Source: Hyphomicrobiales bacterium
Lineage (GTDB): Bacteria; Pseudomonadota; Alphaproteobacteria; Rhizobiales; Xanthobacteraceae
DNA: 64,000 nt
Direction of reading: 5' to 3'
NCBI GenBank assembly: GCA_017305715.1
Contig: JAFKKG010000015.1
Location: forward strand, 186,001 to 250,000
Part shown: in pieces, positions 1 to 9,088 of the stretch
Layout: each line of letters begins with the position of its first letter
Numbering within the stretch: the first letter of the stretch is position 1
Program-made: the position numbers and the translations under genes
The notes under the pieces: generated by a model
Database searches by the model: none
What the model was told of the DNA's origin: nothing
What the model saw: the letters and a program-made list of their open reading frames with translations, nothing else

Positions 1-152
1 GGCTTGATGTCGAACAACAGCCGCGTCGGCGGAAATTCGATCCGCCGCGGCCGCGGCGGCATCACGCGCAGCAGCCACCACAGCACCGGCAGGGCGAGCA
101 GACCCATCAGCAGCAGCGGTTGTGCAAAGGAGAGGGGCAGGCCCGCAATCAT
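1..152 (-). CDS. BatA-like / DUF4159-type membrane protein, N-terminal part only
   Basis: The reading frame begins with ATG at 152 and runs off the left edge, so only about 50 residues are visible. They start MIAGLPLSFAQPLLLMGLLA, a hydrophobic segment, followed by a Trp-rich and then a basic proline-rich stretch (WWLLRVMPPRPRRIEFPPTR). This is the usual N-terminus of the aerotolerance-regulator (BatA) family and of the larger DUF4159 proteins. Its ATG overlaps the stop of the upstream DUF58 gene (ATGA), so it is the third gene of a MoxR-DUF58-membrane protein operon. Which family member it is depends on the missing C-terminus. Confidence 0.7.
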   Translation of the reverse strand, partial: MIAGLPLSFAQPLLLMGLLALPVLWWLLRVMPPRPRRIEFPPTRLLFDIK

Positions 153-1096
153 GCGCTTCGCCCCGCTTTGACGGTCGAAATGCGCGCCGCGCCCTTGCTT
201 GCCATCATGCCCGAGTGCAGGAACAGCAGCAGCTCGGCGGCCGAGCGGCTGGTGGTATGGGTCGAGAACAGCCAGTCGAGCTTGTTGGTCTCGCCCCGGA
301 TCTCGTCGCGATGCAGCGCCACGCGCGCGACATAGTCGCGGGCCCAGCTTTCGGCGCGGCCTGCGGTGATGACTCCGCCGCTCTCCGGCTCGACGAATTC
401 GACGCGGCCGGAATAGGGGAAGGTTTCTTCGGCGGGATCGACGATCTGGATCAGCGTGCCATGCGCGCCCGATGACGACAGCCCTGCGAGCATGGTGCGG
501 ATCTCGCTCATCGGCGACCAGAAATCCGACAGCACCACGATCTCGGCCAGCGCCGACGGAATGAAGGAGGGCGGCAGGCTGGCGCGCGCGGCATCGTCAT
601 GCAGCATCGCCTGCGCGATCTTGTCGATCACGTTGCGGCTGGAGGTCGGATTCATCAGGCCGGGAATGCCGACGCGTTCGCCGCCCGCGACCAACAATTC
701 GGCGAGCGCGAAGGTCACGATCAGGCCGCGCTCCAGCTTGCTGTCGCGCGCCTGTTTCGAGGCAAAGGCCATCGAGGGCGAGCGGTCGGGCCATACCCAC
801 ACGGTGTGGGCGGCCTCCCATTCCTGCTCGCGCACATAAAGGTGGTCGTCACGCGCCGAGCGGCGCCAGTCGACATTCTGCGACGGCTCGCCCGAGACGA
901 AGCGGCGGTATTGCCAGAAACTTTCGCCGGAACCGGCGCGGCGGCGGCCGTGCAGGCCATGAATGACGTTGGCGGCGATGCGGCGGGCTTCAAGCACGAG
1001 ACGTGGCAGCGATGCGGCGAGCGTACGGCTTTCGCCATCGGCACGTCGGATTGCTGTGATCTCCTTGTTGGCGTGCCTGGTCTCTGCGGCCATCAA
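149..1096 (-). CDS. DUF58 domain-containing protein (MoxR-associated)
   Basis: The protein has 315 residues. The DUF58 signature lies near residues 50-95: a GSGESFWQYR stretch, then FVSGEPSQNVDWRRSARDD and a VREQEWE segment. The C-terminal half looks like a degenerate von Willebrand A-type fold (IVVLSDFWSP). DUF58 proteins sit beside MoxR ATPases and BatA-like proteins and are thought to act with them in chaperone-like maturation or stress tolerance. The start overlaps the end of the MoxR gene by 4 bp and the stop overlaps the next gene by 4 bp, so tight translational coupling is likely. The exact client is unknown. Confidence 0.88.
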   Translation of the reverse strand: MMAAETRHANKEITAIRRADGESRTLAASLPRLVLEARRIAANVIHGLHGRRRAGSGESFWQYRRFVSGEPSQNVDWRRSARDDHLYVREQEWEAAHTVWVWPDRSPSMAFASKQARDSKLERGLIVTFALAELLVAGGERVGIPGLMNPTSSRNVIDKIAQAMLHDDAARASLPPSFIPSALAEIVVLSDFWSPMSEIRTMLAGLSSSGAHGTLIQIVDPAEETFPYSGRVEFVEPESGGVITAGRAESWARDYVARVALHRDEIRGETNKLDWLFSTHTTSRSAAELLLFLHSGMMASKGAARISTVKAGRSA

Positions 1097-2094
1097 CCGA
1101 TCCGCGTCTTCAACTGCCTGATCACGTCAGGAATGGTGCGGCCCTCCGCGCGCGCCGAGAAGGTCAGCGCCATGCGGTGCTTGAGCACGGGCTCGGCAAG
1201 GTCGAGCACGTCGTCGATCGACGGCGCGAGACGGCCGTCGAGCAGCGCGCGGGCGCGTACCGCCAGCATCAGCGACTGGCTGGCGCGCGGACCCGGGCCC
1301 CAGGCGATCAGCTTGTCGCCGTCGCCTTCGGGATTGGGACGCGCGGCGCGCACCAGCGAAAGAATGGCTTCGACCACGCTGTCGCCGACCGGCAGCCGCC
1401 GCACCAGCCGCTGGGCGGTGATCAGGATCTCGGCGTTCATCGACGCCTTGGCGAGCGTCTCGTCGGCGCCGGTGGTTTCGAACAGGATGCGGCGCTCGGC
1501 GTCGCGGTCGGGATAGTCGACGTCGATCTCCATCAGGAAGCGATCGAGCTGGGCTTCCGGCAGCGGATAGGTGCCTTCCTGCTCCAGCGGGTTCTGGGTC
1601 GCGAGCACATGGAACGGCTTGGGCAGATCATGGCGCGCGCCTGCAACGGTAATGTGCTGCTCCTGCATGGCTTGCAGCAGCGCCGATTGGGTACGCGGGC
1701 TGGCGCGGTTGATTTCGTCGGCCACCAGGAGTTGGGCGAACACCGGACCGGAGATGAAGCGGAACGAGCGCTTGCCGGAATTGCTTTCGTCGAGCACTTC
1801 GGCGCCGAGAATGTCCGACGGCATCAGGTCCGGCGTGAACTGGATGCGCTTGGCGTCGAGACCGAGCGTGATGCCGAGCGTTTCGACCAGTTTCGTCTTG
1901 GCGAGACCGGGAACACCGATCAAGAGCGCATGGCCGCCGGACAGGATCGTCACCAGGGTGTTTTCGATCACCCGTTCCTGGCCGAAAATGACGGTGGAGA
2001 TGGCTTCCTTCGCGGCCTTGATCTGGCCCGCGACCTGTTCCGCAGAGCGGACAATCGCGTCCTCGAGCTTTTCGACACCGTCTGCGCCAGCCAT
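1093..2094 (-). CDS. MoxR family AAA+ ATPase
   Basis: The protein has 333 residues from the chosen start. Walker A is GVPGLAKTK, Walker B is LLVADEINRASPRTQ, and a sensor-1 type segment reads ATQNPLEQEGTYPLPEAQLD, all typical of the MoxR branch of AAA+ ATPases. Members remodel or assemble protein complexes together with VWA-domain partners, which fits the following DUF58 gene. The frame is open further upstream to 2139, but I chose ATG at 2094 because AAGGAGAT lies six bases ahead of it; the upstream ATG has no such site. First gene of the leftward operon. Confidence 0.92.
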   Translation of the reverse strand: MAGADGVEKLEDAIVRSAEQVAGQIKAAKEAISTVIFGQERVIENTLVTILSGGHALLIGVPGLAKTKLVETLGITLGLDAKRIQFTPDLMPSDILGAEVLDESNSGKRSFRFISGPVFAQLLVADEINRASPRTQSALLQAMQEQHITVAGARHDLPKPFHVLATQNPLEQEGTYPLPEAQLDRFLMEIDVDYPDRDAERRILFETTGADETLAKASMNAEILITAQRLVRRLPVGDSVVEAILSLVRAARPNPEGDGDKLIAWGPGPRASQSLMLAVRARALLDGRLAPSIDDVLDLAEPVLKHRMALTFSARAEGRTIPDVIRQLKTRIG

Positions 2095-2322
2095 GCCTAT
2101 CTCCTTAACCGCTTTATGGCCCGCCGATTGCGTCGCCATGCCACGAACCTCATGCTAAACCTATGCAAAGGCCATGTATTCGCTGAATTAAACTATCCCC
2201 ACATTATCGGTATTTGCGGGTATGAACGACATCACGATATGGCGAGAATGTTGTTCCCGCTCACGCCTGTCGGACGTGCACCAATCGTGCCAAATCGAGC
2301 CGTAGAAGCTTTAAGGTAAACA

Positions 2323-2967
2323 ATGGCGAAGCAAGGGCAGACGAGCGAACAGGGCCACGAGGCAAAAGGCCGCGAAAATACGGGTCTCGAGGGCCTTACC
2401 GCCGCCGCCACCGATGCTGCCAAAGCTAGCCCCGCCGGGCGCGGCCTGCCGCCGGTGCATCTGTGGAATCCGCCGTTCTGCGGTGACCTCGACATGCGGA
2501 TCGCCAGCGATGGTACGTGGTTCTACATGGGCACGCCGATCGGCCGGCCGGCTCTGGTGCGGCTGTTCTCGACCATCCTCAAGCGCGAGGACGGCAAGCA
2601 CTTTCTCGTGACCCCGGTCGAGAAGGTCGGCATCCGCGTCGACGATGCGCCGTTCCTGGCGGTGGAGATGCAGAACGAGAAGGGCGAGCGCGGCGGGCGG
2701 CTCTTGCGCTTCCGCACCAATGTCGACGACTGGGTGCCGTGTGACGGCGGACATCGCCTGCGCTTCGAGATGGCCGCCGATGGCGGGCTCACGCCGTATC
2801 TGCATGTGCGCGGCGATCTCTGGGCCAAAGTCACCCGCGCGCTCTATTACGATCTGGTTGACATGGGGGAAGAGCGGGTGGTCGATGGACAACCCATGTT
2901 CGGAATCGAATCCGGCGGCGAATTCTTCGCGATGGCCGATGCGAAGCAGGTGAGGGACGCGCTTTGA
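2323..2967 (+). CDS. DUF1285 domain-containing protein
   Basis: The protein has 214 residues. After about 35 low-complexity residues the DUF1285 core begins around PPVHLWNPPFCGDLDMRI and continues through GTWFYMGTPIGRPALVRLF to the end. The family is widespread in proteobacteria and has a known fold but no established biochemical role. It is the first gene of a rightward cluster, and its stop overlaps the TTG start of the Nudix gene. A 228-bp spacer separates it from the divergent MoxR operon. A weak AAGG site precedes the ATG. Confidence 0.85.
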   Translation: MAKQGQTSEQGHEAKGRENTGLEGLTAAATDAAKASPAGRGLPPVHLWNPPFCGDLDMRIASDGTWFYMGTPIGRPALVRLFSTILKREDGKHFLVTPVEKVGIRVDDAPFLAVEMQNEKGERGGRLLRFRTNVDDWVPCDGGHRLRFEMAADGGLTPYLHVRGDLWAKVTRALYYDLVDMGEERVVDGQPMFGIESGGEFFAMADAKQVRDAL

Positions 2968-3638
2968 ACGAGCCGATGCTGAAACAGATGAAGCCGGCGG
3001 CGATCGGTTCGGCGGAATTTTTTGCGCGAACCCAAGCGCGGCTGAATTTCGACGTGCCGCCCGGCCTGGTCGATCCCAATATCATTCCCAGGACCGGCGA
3101 TGCGGGCAATGACCGGATGCTCGAGATCGTCGCCGTGGAGCAGCCGGTGCGGCCGGCGGCGGTATTGATCCCGGTGGTCGATCATCCCGAGCCCACCGTG
3201 CTGCTGACGCAGCGCTCGGAGCATCTGAGCAGCCACGCCGGCCAGATTTCCTTTCCCGGCGGCAAGATCGATGCGACCGATGCTTCGCCGATGGATGCCG
3301 CGCTTCGCGAGGCGGATGAGGAAGTCGGGCTGAAGCGCGACTTCATCGAGCCGATCGGCTATCTCGACCTCTACGGCACCGCGTTCGGCTTCCGCATCCT
3401 GCCGACGGTGGCGCGGGTGAAGCCGGGCTTCACACTCAGGATCAACGAGGCCGAAGTCGTCGACGCCTTCGAGGTGCCGCTGGCGTTCCTGATGAATCCG
3501 GAAAACCACCAGATCCACGCCAAGGAATTCCGCGGCATGGAGCGCAGCTATTACGCGATGCCGTTCGCCGAGCGTTACATCTGGGGCGCGACCGCGGGCA
3601 TCCTGCGGGTATTGTACGAGCGGATATATCTCGCATGA
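2964..3638 (+). CDS. Nudix hydrolase, probable CoA pyrophosphatase
   Basis: The protein has 224 residues. It carries a Nudix box around residues 95-118 (GGKIDATDASPMDAALREA, then DEEVGL) preceded by RSEHLSSHAGQISFPGG, the extended signature of the CoA pyrophosphatase (NudL / NUDT7) branch that hydrolyses CoA to phosphopantetheine and 3',5'-ADP. I kept the TTG start at 2964 because GAGGG lies seven bases ahead of it. An in-frame ATG at 2976 is the alternative. It overlaps the DUF1285 gene and, through ATGA, the next small gene. Confidence 0.88.
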   Translation: MNEPMLKQMKPAAIGSAEFFARTQARLNFDVPPGLVDPNIIPRTGDAGNDRMLEIVAVEQPVRPAAVLIPVVDHPEPTVLLTQRSEHLSSHAGQISFPGGKIDATDASPMDAALREADEEVGLKRDFIEPIGYLDLYGTAFGFRILPTVARVKPGFTLRINEAEVVDAFEVPLAFLMNPENHQIHAKEFRGMERSYYAMPFAERYIWGATAGILRVLYERIYLA

Positions 3639-3928
3639 TCCGTCCGGTCCTGACCGAAGTCGGAATTTTCCTGATCCCGTTCGTGGCCTATGCGCTGTTC
3701 CTGGTTGCAACCCGTTCCGGCGTGTTCGCGCAATCCTCATGGCCCGCCCACCTCGTCGCCAAGCTGGTGCTGGGGTCGCTGCTGCTCGTGATCATCAGCT
3801 TCATCATGCTCGCGCATTTCACCGGCGCGGCGCCGGATTCGACCTACGTTCCCGCCCATATCGAGAACGGCAAGTTCGTGCCGGGAGCTGAAATTCCCGG
3901 AACCGAAAAGCCCGGAGGCGGGAAATGA
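3635..3928 (+). CDS. DUF6111-like small membrane protein
   Basis: The protein has 97 residues. It has two predicted membrane helices (about residues 8-25 and 43-62, the latter VLGSLLLVIISFIMLAHF) and a polar C-terminal tail with PAHIENGKFVPGAE. It matches the small alphaproteobacterial DUF6111 family as I remember it; no function is established. It overlaps the Nudix gene upstream and the CCA-adding enzyme gene downstream by 4 bp each, so all are co-translated. Confidence 0.75.
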   Translation: MIRPVLTEVGIFLIPFVAYALFLVATRSGVFAQSSWPAHLVAKLVLGSLLLVIISFIMLAHFTGAAPDSTYVPAHIENGKFVPGAEIPGTEKPGGGK

Positions 3929-5196
3929 GCGAGGTGCGCGTGCTGGCCGACGTGCCCTGGCTGAAGTCAGGACCGGCAGCCCGCGTGCTGGCTCTGCTCA
4001 ATCGCGACGGCGAGGAAGCCCGCGTGGTTGGCGGCGCCGTCCGCAATGCGCTTCTGAATATCCCGCCCGGCGATATCGACATCGCGACCACGGCGCTGCC
4101 CGACGAAATCGTCCGGCGCGCCAAGGCGGCGGGCATCAAGTCCGTGCCGACCGGTATCGAGCATGGCACCGTGACGCTGGTGGTCGACGCCCATCCGTTC
4201 GAGGTCACGACCTTGCGCGAGGACACCGAGACGTTTGGCCGCAAGGCCAAGGTCGCGTTCGGCCGCGACTGGGTCCGCGATGCGGAGCGGCGCGACTTCA
4301 CCATCAACGGCCTGTCGGTCGATGGTGATGGCGTCGTGCACGACCATGTCGGCGGGCTCGCCGATATCGCAATCCGTCGCGTGCGCTTCATCGGCGATGC
4401 CGGCCAGCGCATCGCCGAGGATTATCTGCGCATCCTGCGGTTCTTCCGCATGCATGCGGTCTATGGCGTCGGCGAGCCCGATCGCGCCGGCTATCTCGCC
4501 TGTATCGGCGGCCGCGCCGGACTGGCCGGCCTCTCCGCCGAACGCGTGCGCATGGAGATATTGAAAATCATGGTCGCGGAGGGAGCGCTGGTCGCGGCGA
4601 CGGCGATGGCGGATGCCGGGCTGCTGCAATCGATCTTCGGCGGCGTCACCTATACCGGGCCCCTGGCGGCGATGATCTCGGCGGAACGGATGCTGGGGCT
4701 GGCGCCGAGCCCGGTCCGCCGGCTCGGCGCGCTATCGGTGGCCGTGACCGAGGATGCCAAGCGCGTCGCTGTGCGGCTGCGTCTGACCAATGCGGAGGTC
4801 AAAGTGCTCGATTCCATGGGCCATCGCTGGTGGCGGCTTATGGACATGGACGAGGCGAGGGCGCGGCGGCGGCTCTACCGGCTTGGCGAGGAGCGGTATC
4901 GCGACCGGCTGCTGCTGGCATGGGCGCGCTCGGGCGCCAGCCAAAACGCCGCTGACGATCGCGCGGCGTATTGGCGCGAGTTTGCCACGCTGCCGCAGCG
5001 CTGGAGCGCACCAAAATTCCCGTTGAAGGCCGCCGATTTCATCGCGCGCGGCATTGCCGAGGGCCCGGCACTCGGCCACGTGCTGACGCTGGCGGAAGAC
5101 GCCTGGCTGGCTGCGGATTTTCCGCTCGATCCATCCGCGCTGTCGGCCATTGCCGATCAGACCGTCGCCCGTTTCGCCCGGGACCATCGGCTGTGA
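3925..5196 (+). CDS. cca: CCA tRNA nucleotidyltransferase
   Basis: The protein has 423 residues. It shows the class II nucleotidyltransferase signature VVGGAVRNALL followed by the metal-binding DIDIATT motif near residues 50-57, RRDFTINGLSVD near 125-136, and the RILRFFRMHA segment of the neck domain. The enzyme adds or repairs the 3'-terminal CCA of tRNAs. GGAGG lies seven bases ahead of the ATG, which overlaps the stop of the preceding gene. The length is normal for alphaproteobacterial CCA enzymes. Confidence 0.95.
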   Translation: MSEVRVLADVPWLKSGPAARVLALLNRDGEEARVVGGAVRNALLNIPPGDIDIATTALPDEIVRRAKAAGIKSVPTGIEHGTVTLVVDAHPFEVTTLREDTETFGRKAKVAFGRDWVRDAERRDFTINGLSVDGDGVVHDHVGGLADIAIRRVRFIGDAGQRIAEDYLRILRFFRMHAVYGVGEPDRAGYLACIGGRAGLAGLSAERVRMEILKIMVAEGALVAATAMADAGLLQSIFGGVTYTGPLAAMISAERMLGLAPSPVRRLGALSVAVTEDAKRVAVRLRLTNAEVKVLDSMGHRWWRLMDMDEARARRRLYRLGEERYRDRLLLAWARSGASQNAADDRAAYWREFATLPQRWSAPKFPLKAADFIARGIAEGPALGHVLTLAEDAWLAADFPLDPSALSAIADQTVARFARDHRL

Positions 5197-5206
5197 AGTT
5201 GCTTTC

Positions 5207-5974
5207 GTGAATATCCTTGCGGGCTTTGCCGACATCTCTATCCTGCAACTGCTGCTGGTGGCCGGTGTGGCGCTGTTCGCCTCCGTGGTCGGCGGCCTTG
5301 CCGGCTACGGCACCGGCGCATTGATGCCGCTGGTGCTGGTGCCGCTGATCGGCGCCGAGCCCGTGGTGCCGATCATCGCGATCTCCTCGATCTTCACCAA
5401 TAGCAGCCGTTTCGTCGCCTATGTGCGCTATGCCGACCGCCGCCGCGCGCTGATCGTGATTTCGGCCGCGGCGCTGACCACCGCGCTCGGAGCGTATGGT
5501 TATACGCGGCTGTCCGGTGCCGGGGCTGCGTTGGTGATCGGCAGCATGCTGATCCTGAGCGTGCCGCTGCGCCGCCTGGCCAAACGTCGCGATCTCAAGA
5601 TCAGCGATGCCGGGCTCGGTGCCGGCGCGGTGGGCTACGGCCTCCTGGTTGGCGGCACCTCGGGCTCCGGCGTGATCCTGCTGACGCTGTTGATGGCGGT
5701 CGGTCTCGAAGGCGCGGCGGTGATCGCGACCGACGCCGTGATCTCGGTTGCGACTTCCGTGATCAAGATTTCGGTATTCGGCCTGTCCGGCGTCGTCACC
5801 GCGCAGGTGCTCGCCTTCGCGGTGCTGATCGGAGCGATCTCGTTCCCCGGCGCGTTCCTCGCCAAGGCCTTTGTCGAGCGCATGCCGGTGCACATCCACA
5901 CCGCGATCCTCGATGCCGCCGTGATCACCGGCGGCATGGTGATGATCTCGAGCGCCGCGCGGACGCTGCTCTAG
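5207..5974 (+). CDS. Sulfite exporter TauE/SafE family membrane protein
   Basis: The protein has about 255 residues from GTG at 5207. It is very hydrophobic, with roughly eight membrane segments and the glycine-rich repeat typical of TauE/SafE proteins (GGLAGYGTGALMPL near the start, VGGTSGSGVILLTLLM in the second half). The family exports sulfite, sulfoacetate or related anions, and the substrate cannot be read from sequence. The frame is open to 5150 but that extension overlaps cca, so I prefer the GTG 11 bp after the cca stop. No strong ribosome binding site decides it. Confidence 0.82.
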   Translation: MNILAGFADISILQLLLVAGVALFASVVGGLAGYGTGALMPLVLVPLIGAEPVVPIIAISSIFTNSSRFVAYVRYADRRRALIVISAAALTTALGAYGYTRLSGAGAALVIGSMLILSVPLRRLAKRRDLKISDAGLGAGAVGYGLLVGGTSGSGVILLTLLMAVGLEGAAVIATDAVISVATSVIKISVFGLSGVVTAQVLAFAVLIGAISFPGAFLAKAFVERMPVHIHTAILDAAVITGGMVMISSAARTLL

Positions 5975-6036
5975 CAGCAAGAAGCTAATATGCCGCCGGC
6001 CGAGTTTACCGGATCCGGCGACATGGCAGGGAACGC

Positions 6037-6303
6037 TTACGCTGCCTTGCTCTTCTTGTGCTTGCCCTTCTTGTGATCGTCGTCGTCTTCCTCTTCGTCG
6101 TCTTCGCTCTCGTCTTCGTCCTGTTCGTCCTCCGAATCATCGATTTCGGCAGATTCGAGCACCGCCTTGGGGAGCGTTTCGCGAAACAGGTCGCCTTCGC
6201 CGCCCATCCACAGGCACTCGACCGTTTCGTCGTGGACCTCGGCCACCGTCACCGGGTGACCGCCGGATTTCAGGATGACAACATCGCCTGGCTTCAATTC
6301 CAT
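6037..6303 (-). CDS. DUF2158 (YodC-like) protein with long acidic tail
   Basis: The protein has 88 residues. Residues 1-40 are the DUF2158 core (MELKPGDVVILKSGGHPVTV ... VECLWM), a small SH3-like barrel seen in E. coli YodC, whose role is unknown. Residues about 53-77 are almost entirely Asp and Glu and are followed by a Lys-rich end (HKKGKHKKSKAA). The acidic-then-basic tail is longer than in the usual DUF2158 proteins. It stands alone between the TauE gene and the HAD gene. Confidence 0.8.
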   Translation of the reverse strand: MELKPGDVVILKSGGHPVTVAEVHDETVECLWMGGEGDLFRETLPKAVLESAEIDDSEDEQDEDESEDDEEEDDDDHKKGKHKKSKAA

Positions 6304-6419
6304 GATCTTCCCTCCGCGCTGATTGACGCGACGGGCAGGCTAGCGGCCGGTCATGACAGGCCGATCACGGTCCGCGCTTTTTCCACTGCTGGTGATTTGA
6401 GCGCAGGGGACCGAAGGCT

Positions 6420-7157
6420 CTACGGCAATAGCTCGGTCAGCGAGCGGATGATGCGGTCCGGCCTCACCGTGGAATCCTGCGGCAGACCGTCGCCGTGCAC
6501 GTCGATCCAGATGGCGTAGATGCCGAGGCGCTGCGGCGCCACGACTTCCCATTCCAGATTGTCGCCGATCATCCAGGTCTCGGGCGCCGTGACGCCGAGG
6601 GCCTCCATCGCATGCAGATAGGCGCGCTCTTCCGGTTTGCCAAAACCGTGCTCGCCCTCGATCTGGATGTGGTCGAACCGGTGCGCCAGCGCGAAGCGCT
6701 CGACCTTGGCGCGCTGCGGGCCGGAGGCGCCGTTGGTCACCAGCGCGAGCTTCACGCCGTGCGCCTTCAGCGCGTCGATCGCATCATGCGCGCCGGGGAA
6801 GACGAACATCTCTTCTTCGCGAAAGGTGCTGAAGCGGTCGGCGAGGCGTTTCGCGAGATCCTGCGACAGCGGTGCGTGGCCCGAGGCCGCCAGCGCCGCA
6901 AATCCGTTGCCGACCACGATGTGCCGGGCTTCTTCCAGTTTCAGCCGCCACTCCGCGCCGGCCTTGCCCCAGAATTCCCGCGCCGAAGCCAGCACGGCCG
7001 CGGCGACCTGCTGCGACGTCGTTGAGCCGAACTCGCCGGCGAATTCCGCCGTGACCTTGTGCCAGGCGATCTCGGGGCGGCCATAGGCCGACAGGATGGT
7101 GTCATCCATGTCGATCAGCATCGCGCGGGGCAATTGCGTCATCGGGTTCGAGGCCAT
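6420..7157 (-). CDS. HAD superfamily hydrolase (phosphatase)
   Basis: The protein has 245 residues. HAD motif I is LIDMDDTIL (nucleophile and acid Asp), motif II is LALVTNGAS, the motif III lysine is in FGKPEERAY, and motif IV is MIGDNLEWEV. The cap position suggests subfamily I, in the YjjG / N-acylneuraminate-9-phosphatase branch. The substrate is unknown. It lies 4 bp after hemF on the same strand and is probably co-transcribed. ATG at 7142 is a possible alternative start; neither has a strong ribosome binding site. Confidence 0.88.
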   Translation of the reverse strand: MASNPMTQLPRAMLIDMDDTILSAYGRPEIAWHKVTAEFAGEFGSTTSQQVAAAVLASAREFWGKAGAEWRLKLEEARHIVVGNGFAALAASGHAPLSQDLAKRLADRFSTFREEEMFVFPGAHDAIDALKAHGVKLALVTNGASGPQRAKVERFALAHRFDHIQIEGEHGFGKPEERAYLHAMEALGVTAPETWMIGDNLEWEVVAPQRLGIYAIWIDVHGDGLPQDSTVRPDRIIRSLTELLP

Positions 7158-7161
7158 TGGT

Positions 7162-8049
7162 TCAGGGCCATTTCACTTCGGGCGGCATCGACGACAGGAT
7201 CGAATCGACATTGCCGCCGGTCTTCAGGCCGAAGGTGGTGCCGCGGTCGTAGAGCAGATTGAATTCGACGTAGCGCCCGCGGCGCACCAGTTGCTCCTCG
7301 CGGTCCGCCGGCGTCCATGGCGTTGCAAAATTCTTTCGTACCAGTTCGGGATAGATTTTCAGGAAGGCACGGCCGACGTCCTGGGTGAAGGCGAGGTCGG
7401 CTTCCCAATCGCCGGAATCGTGGTGGTCGTAAAAGATGCCGCCGATGCCGCGGGCTTCCTTGCGGTGCGGCAGATGGAAATACTCGTCGCACCATTTCTT
7501 GTAACGATCGTAATCCGCAACGCCGTTCGGCCCCGAGCAGGCCTCTTTCATGGCAGCGTGAAACGCGATCGTGTCGGCGTCTTCCTGGGTGCGCCGCCGG
7601 TCGAGCACCGGCGTCAGATCCGCGCCGCCGCCAAACCAGGCCTTCGTCGTCACCACGAAGCGCGTGTTCATATGCACGGCGGGAACATGCGGGTTGCGCA
7701 TATGCGCGATGACGGAAATGCCGGAGGCCCAGAACCTGGGATCATCGGTCGCCCCCGGAATTTGCGAGCGGAATTCGGGAGAGAATTCGCCGTGCACGGT
7801 CGAACAGTGCACGCCGACCTTCTCGAACAGCCGTCCTACCATCATCGACATCACGCCGCCGCCGCCGGGTTGGCCGGTGTGGTCGGCGCGGTCCCAGGGC
7901 GTGCGCACGAATCGCCCGGCGCTGCCGGAATACAGCGCGGCCGGGGCGTCGTCTTCGAGCTGTTCGAAGGCGGCACAGATGTCGTTGCGCAGCGCCTCGA
8001 ACCAGCTTCGCGCCCGCGCCTTGCGATCCTCGATGACGGTGGTGTCCAT
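7162..8049 (-). CDS. hemF: Oxygen-dependent coproporphyrinogen-III oxidase
   Basis: The protein has 295 residues. It carries family blocks such as [11 protein letters not shown], the HMNTRF and [10 protein letters not shown] segments, [14 protein letters not shown]-type residues ([20 protein letters not shown]), and the C-terminal [20 protein letters not shown]. The enzyme oxidatively decarboxylates coproporphyrinogen III to protoporphyrinogen IX in aerobic haem synthesis. I start at ATG 8049 ([10 protein letters not shown]) because the longer frame runs into queD. It sits between queD and the HAD gene. The haem made would serve, among others, the cytochrome bc1 complex encoded 2 kb away. Confidence 0.96.
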   Translation of the reverse strand: MDTTVIEDRKARARSWFEALRNDICAAFEQLEDDAPAALYSGSAGRFVRTPWDRADHTGQPGGGGVMSMMVGRLFEKVGVHCSTVHGEFSPEFRSQIPGATDDPRFWASGISVIAHMRNPHVPAVHMNTRFVVTTKAWFGGGADLTPVLDRRRTQEDADTIAFHAAMKEACSGPNGVADYDRYKKWCDEYFHLPHRKEARGIGGIFYDHHDSGDWEADLAFTQDVGRAFLKIYPELVRKNFATPWTPADREEQLVRRGRYVEFNLLYDRGTTFGLKTGGNVDSILSSMPPEVKWP

Positions 8050-8053
8050 CTGC

Positions 8054-8419
8054 TCAGCCCTGCGGACCGTAATAAGTGCAGCTCTCGTTGCAGCTATCGC
8101 GGTGAACGCTGACACGGGCGATCTTGCCGGCGTGCTGCACGCGCTCGAAGATGAAGCGCGACAGGTTTTCCAGCGTCGGCGGTCCGAGCGCTGCGACCTT
8201 GTTGAGGAGCTTGTGGTCCAGCGTCTTCTGCACCTCCGCCATGCTGCGTTCGAGCAGCCCGAGATCGAGCACCATGCCGGTCGAGGGATCGGGCGTGCCG
8301 CGCATGGTCACTTCGGCGCGAAACGAGTGGCCGTGGATTTGCTCGCTCGCCTCGCCGAACGTCGTTCCCGGCAGCGAATGCGCGGCCTCGAAGCGAAACG
8401 ATTTCGTCAATTCCCACAT
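8054..8419 (-). CDS. queD: 6-carboxy-5,6,7,8-tetrahydropterin synthase (QueD)
   Basis: The protein has 121 residues. The opening [15 protein letters not shown] and [10 protein letters not shown] supply the zinc-binding histidines of the 6-pyruvoyltetrahydropterin synthase fold, and the C-terminal [16 protein letters not shown] region is typical of alphaproteobacterial QueD. It makes 6-carboxytetrahydropterin from 7,8-dihydroneopterin triphosphate, the first committed step to queuosine. I prefer ATG at 8419; an in-frame TTG at 8431 is also possible, and AGGAT overlapping the queE stop could serve either. Confidence 0.93.
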   Translation of the reverse strand: MWELTKSFRFEAAHSLPGTTFGEASEQIHGHSFRAEVTMRGTPDPSTGMVLDLGLLERSMAEVQKTLDHKLLNKVAALGPPTLENLSRFIFERVQHAGKIARVSVHRDSCNESCTYYGPQG

Positions 8420-8434
8420 CGTAAAACTCAAATC

Positions 8435-9070
8435 CTATCTGATGCCGAGGGTCTTGTGCGTCTGCAGGCTGAGACGCCATTGCGGATGCTGCAGGCAATA
8501 ATCCACCGCGCGCGCGGTGTTGGAGGCCGCGTCGGGCCCGTCCATCGGCTGCAGCGAAAAGCGCTCGAAGGCGAGATGTTCGAACGCCTCGGGCGGCGCG
8601 CCGGCCTGCGGATAGACCAGCTTCAGTTCATGGCCCCGCCGCACCACGAAGTCGGCGCCGGCCTTCGGGCTGACGCAGACCCAGTCCAATCCTTCGGGCG
8701 GTTCGATGGTGCCGTTGGTCTCGATGCCGATCTCGAAGCCGCGCGCATGCAGCGCGTCGATGAAGGGCGTATCCACCTGAAGCAGCGGCTCGCCGCCGGT
8801 CAGCACGACGTAGCGGCTGGCGTCTGCGCCGGCCCATTGCGCGGCGATGGTATCGGCAAGCTCTTCGGCCGTGGCGTAGCGGCCGCCCAGCGTGCCGTCG
8901 GTGCCGACAAAGTCGGTATCGCAGAATTGGCAGGTGGCGGCGGAGCGGTCCTGTTCGCGGCCGGTCCAGAGGTTGCAGCCCGAAAAACGGCAAAACACGG
9001 CCGCACGGCCGGCATGCGCGCCTTCGCCCTGCAGGGTCAGAAAGATCTCTTTGACCGCGTAGCTCACCAT
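8435..9070 (-). CDS. queE: 7-carboxy-7-deazaguanine synthase (QueE)
   Basis: The protein has 211 residues. The radical-SAM cluster motif is the unusual CX14CX2C of proteobacterial QueE: Cys of FSGC, fourteen residues, then CQFC. The TGGEPLL motif follows for SAM binding. It converts carboxytetrahydropterin to 7-carboxy-7-deazaguanine, the step after QueD. It lies directly upstream of queD in the same operon. QueC, the next enzyme, is not in this window. Confidence 0.95.
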   Translation of the reverse strand: MVSYAVKEIFLTLQGEGAHAGRAAVFCRFSGCNLWTGREQDRSAATCQFCDTDFVGTDGTLGGRYATAEELADTIAAQWAGADASRYVVLTGGEPLLQVDTPFIDALHARGFEIGIETNGTIEPPEGLDWVCVSPKAGADFVVRRGHELKLVYPQAGAPPEAFEHLAFERFSLQPMDGPDAASNTARAVDYCLQHPQWRLSLQTHKTLGIR

Positions 9071-9088
9071 CTCTCCATCACGTCTCGA

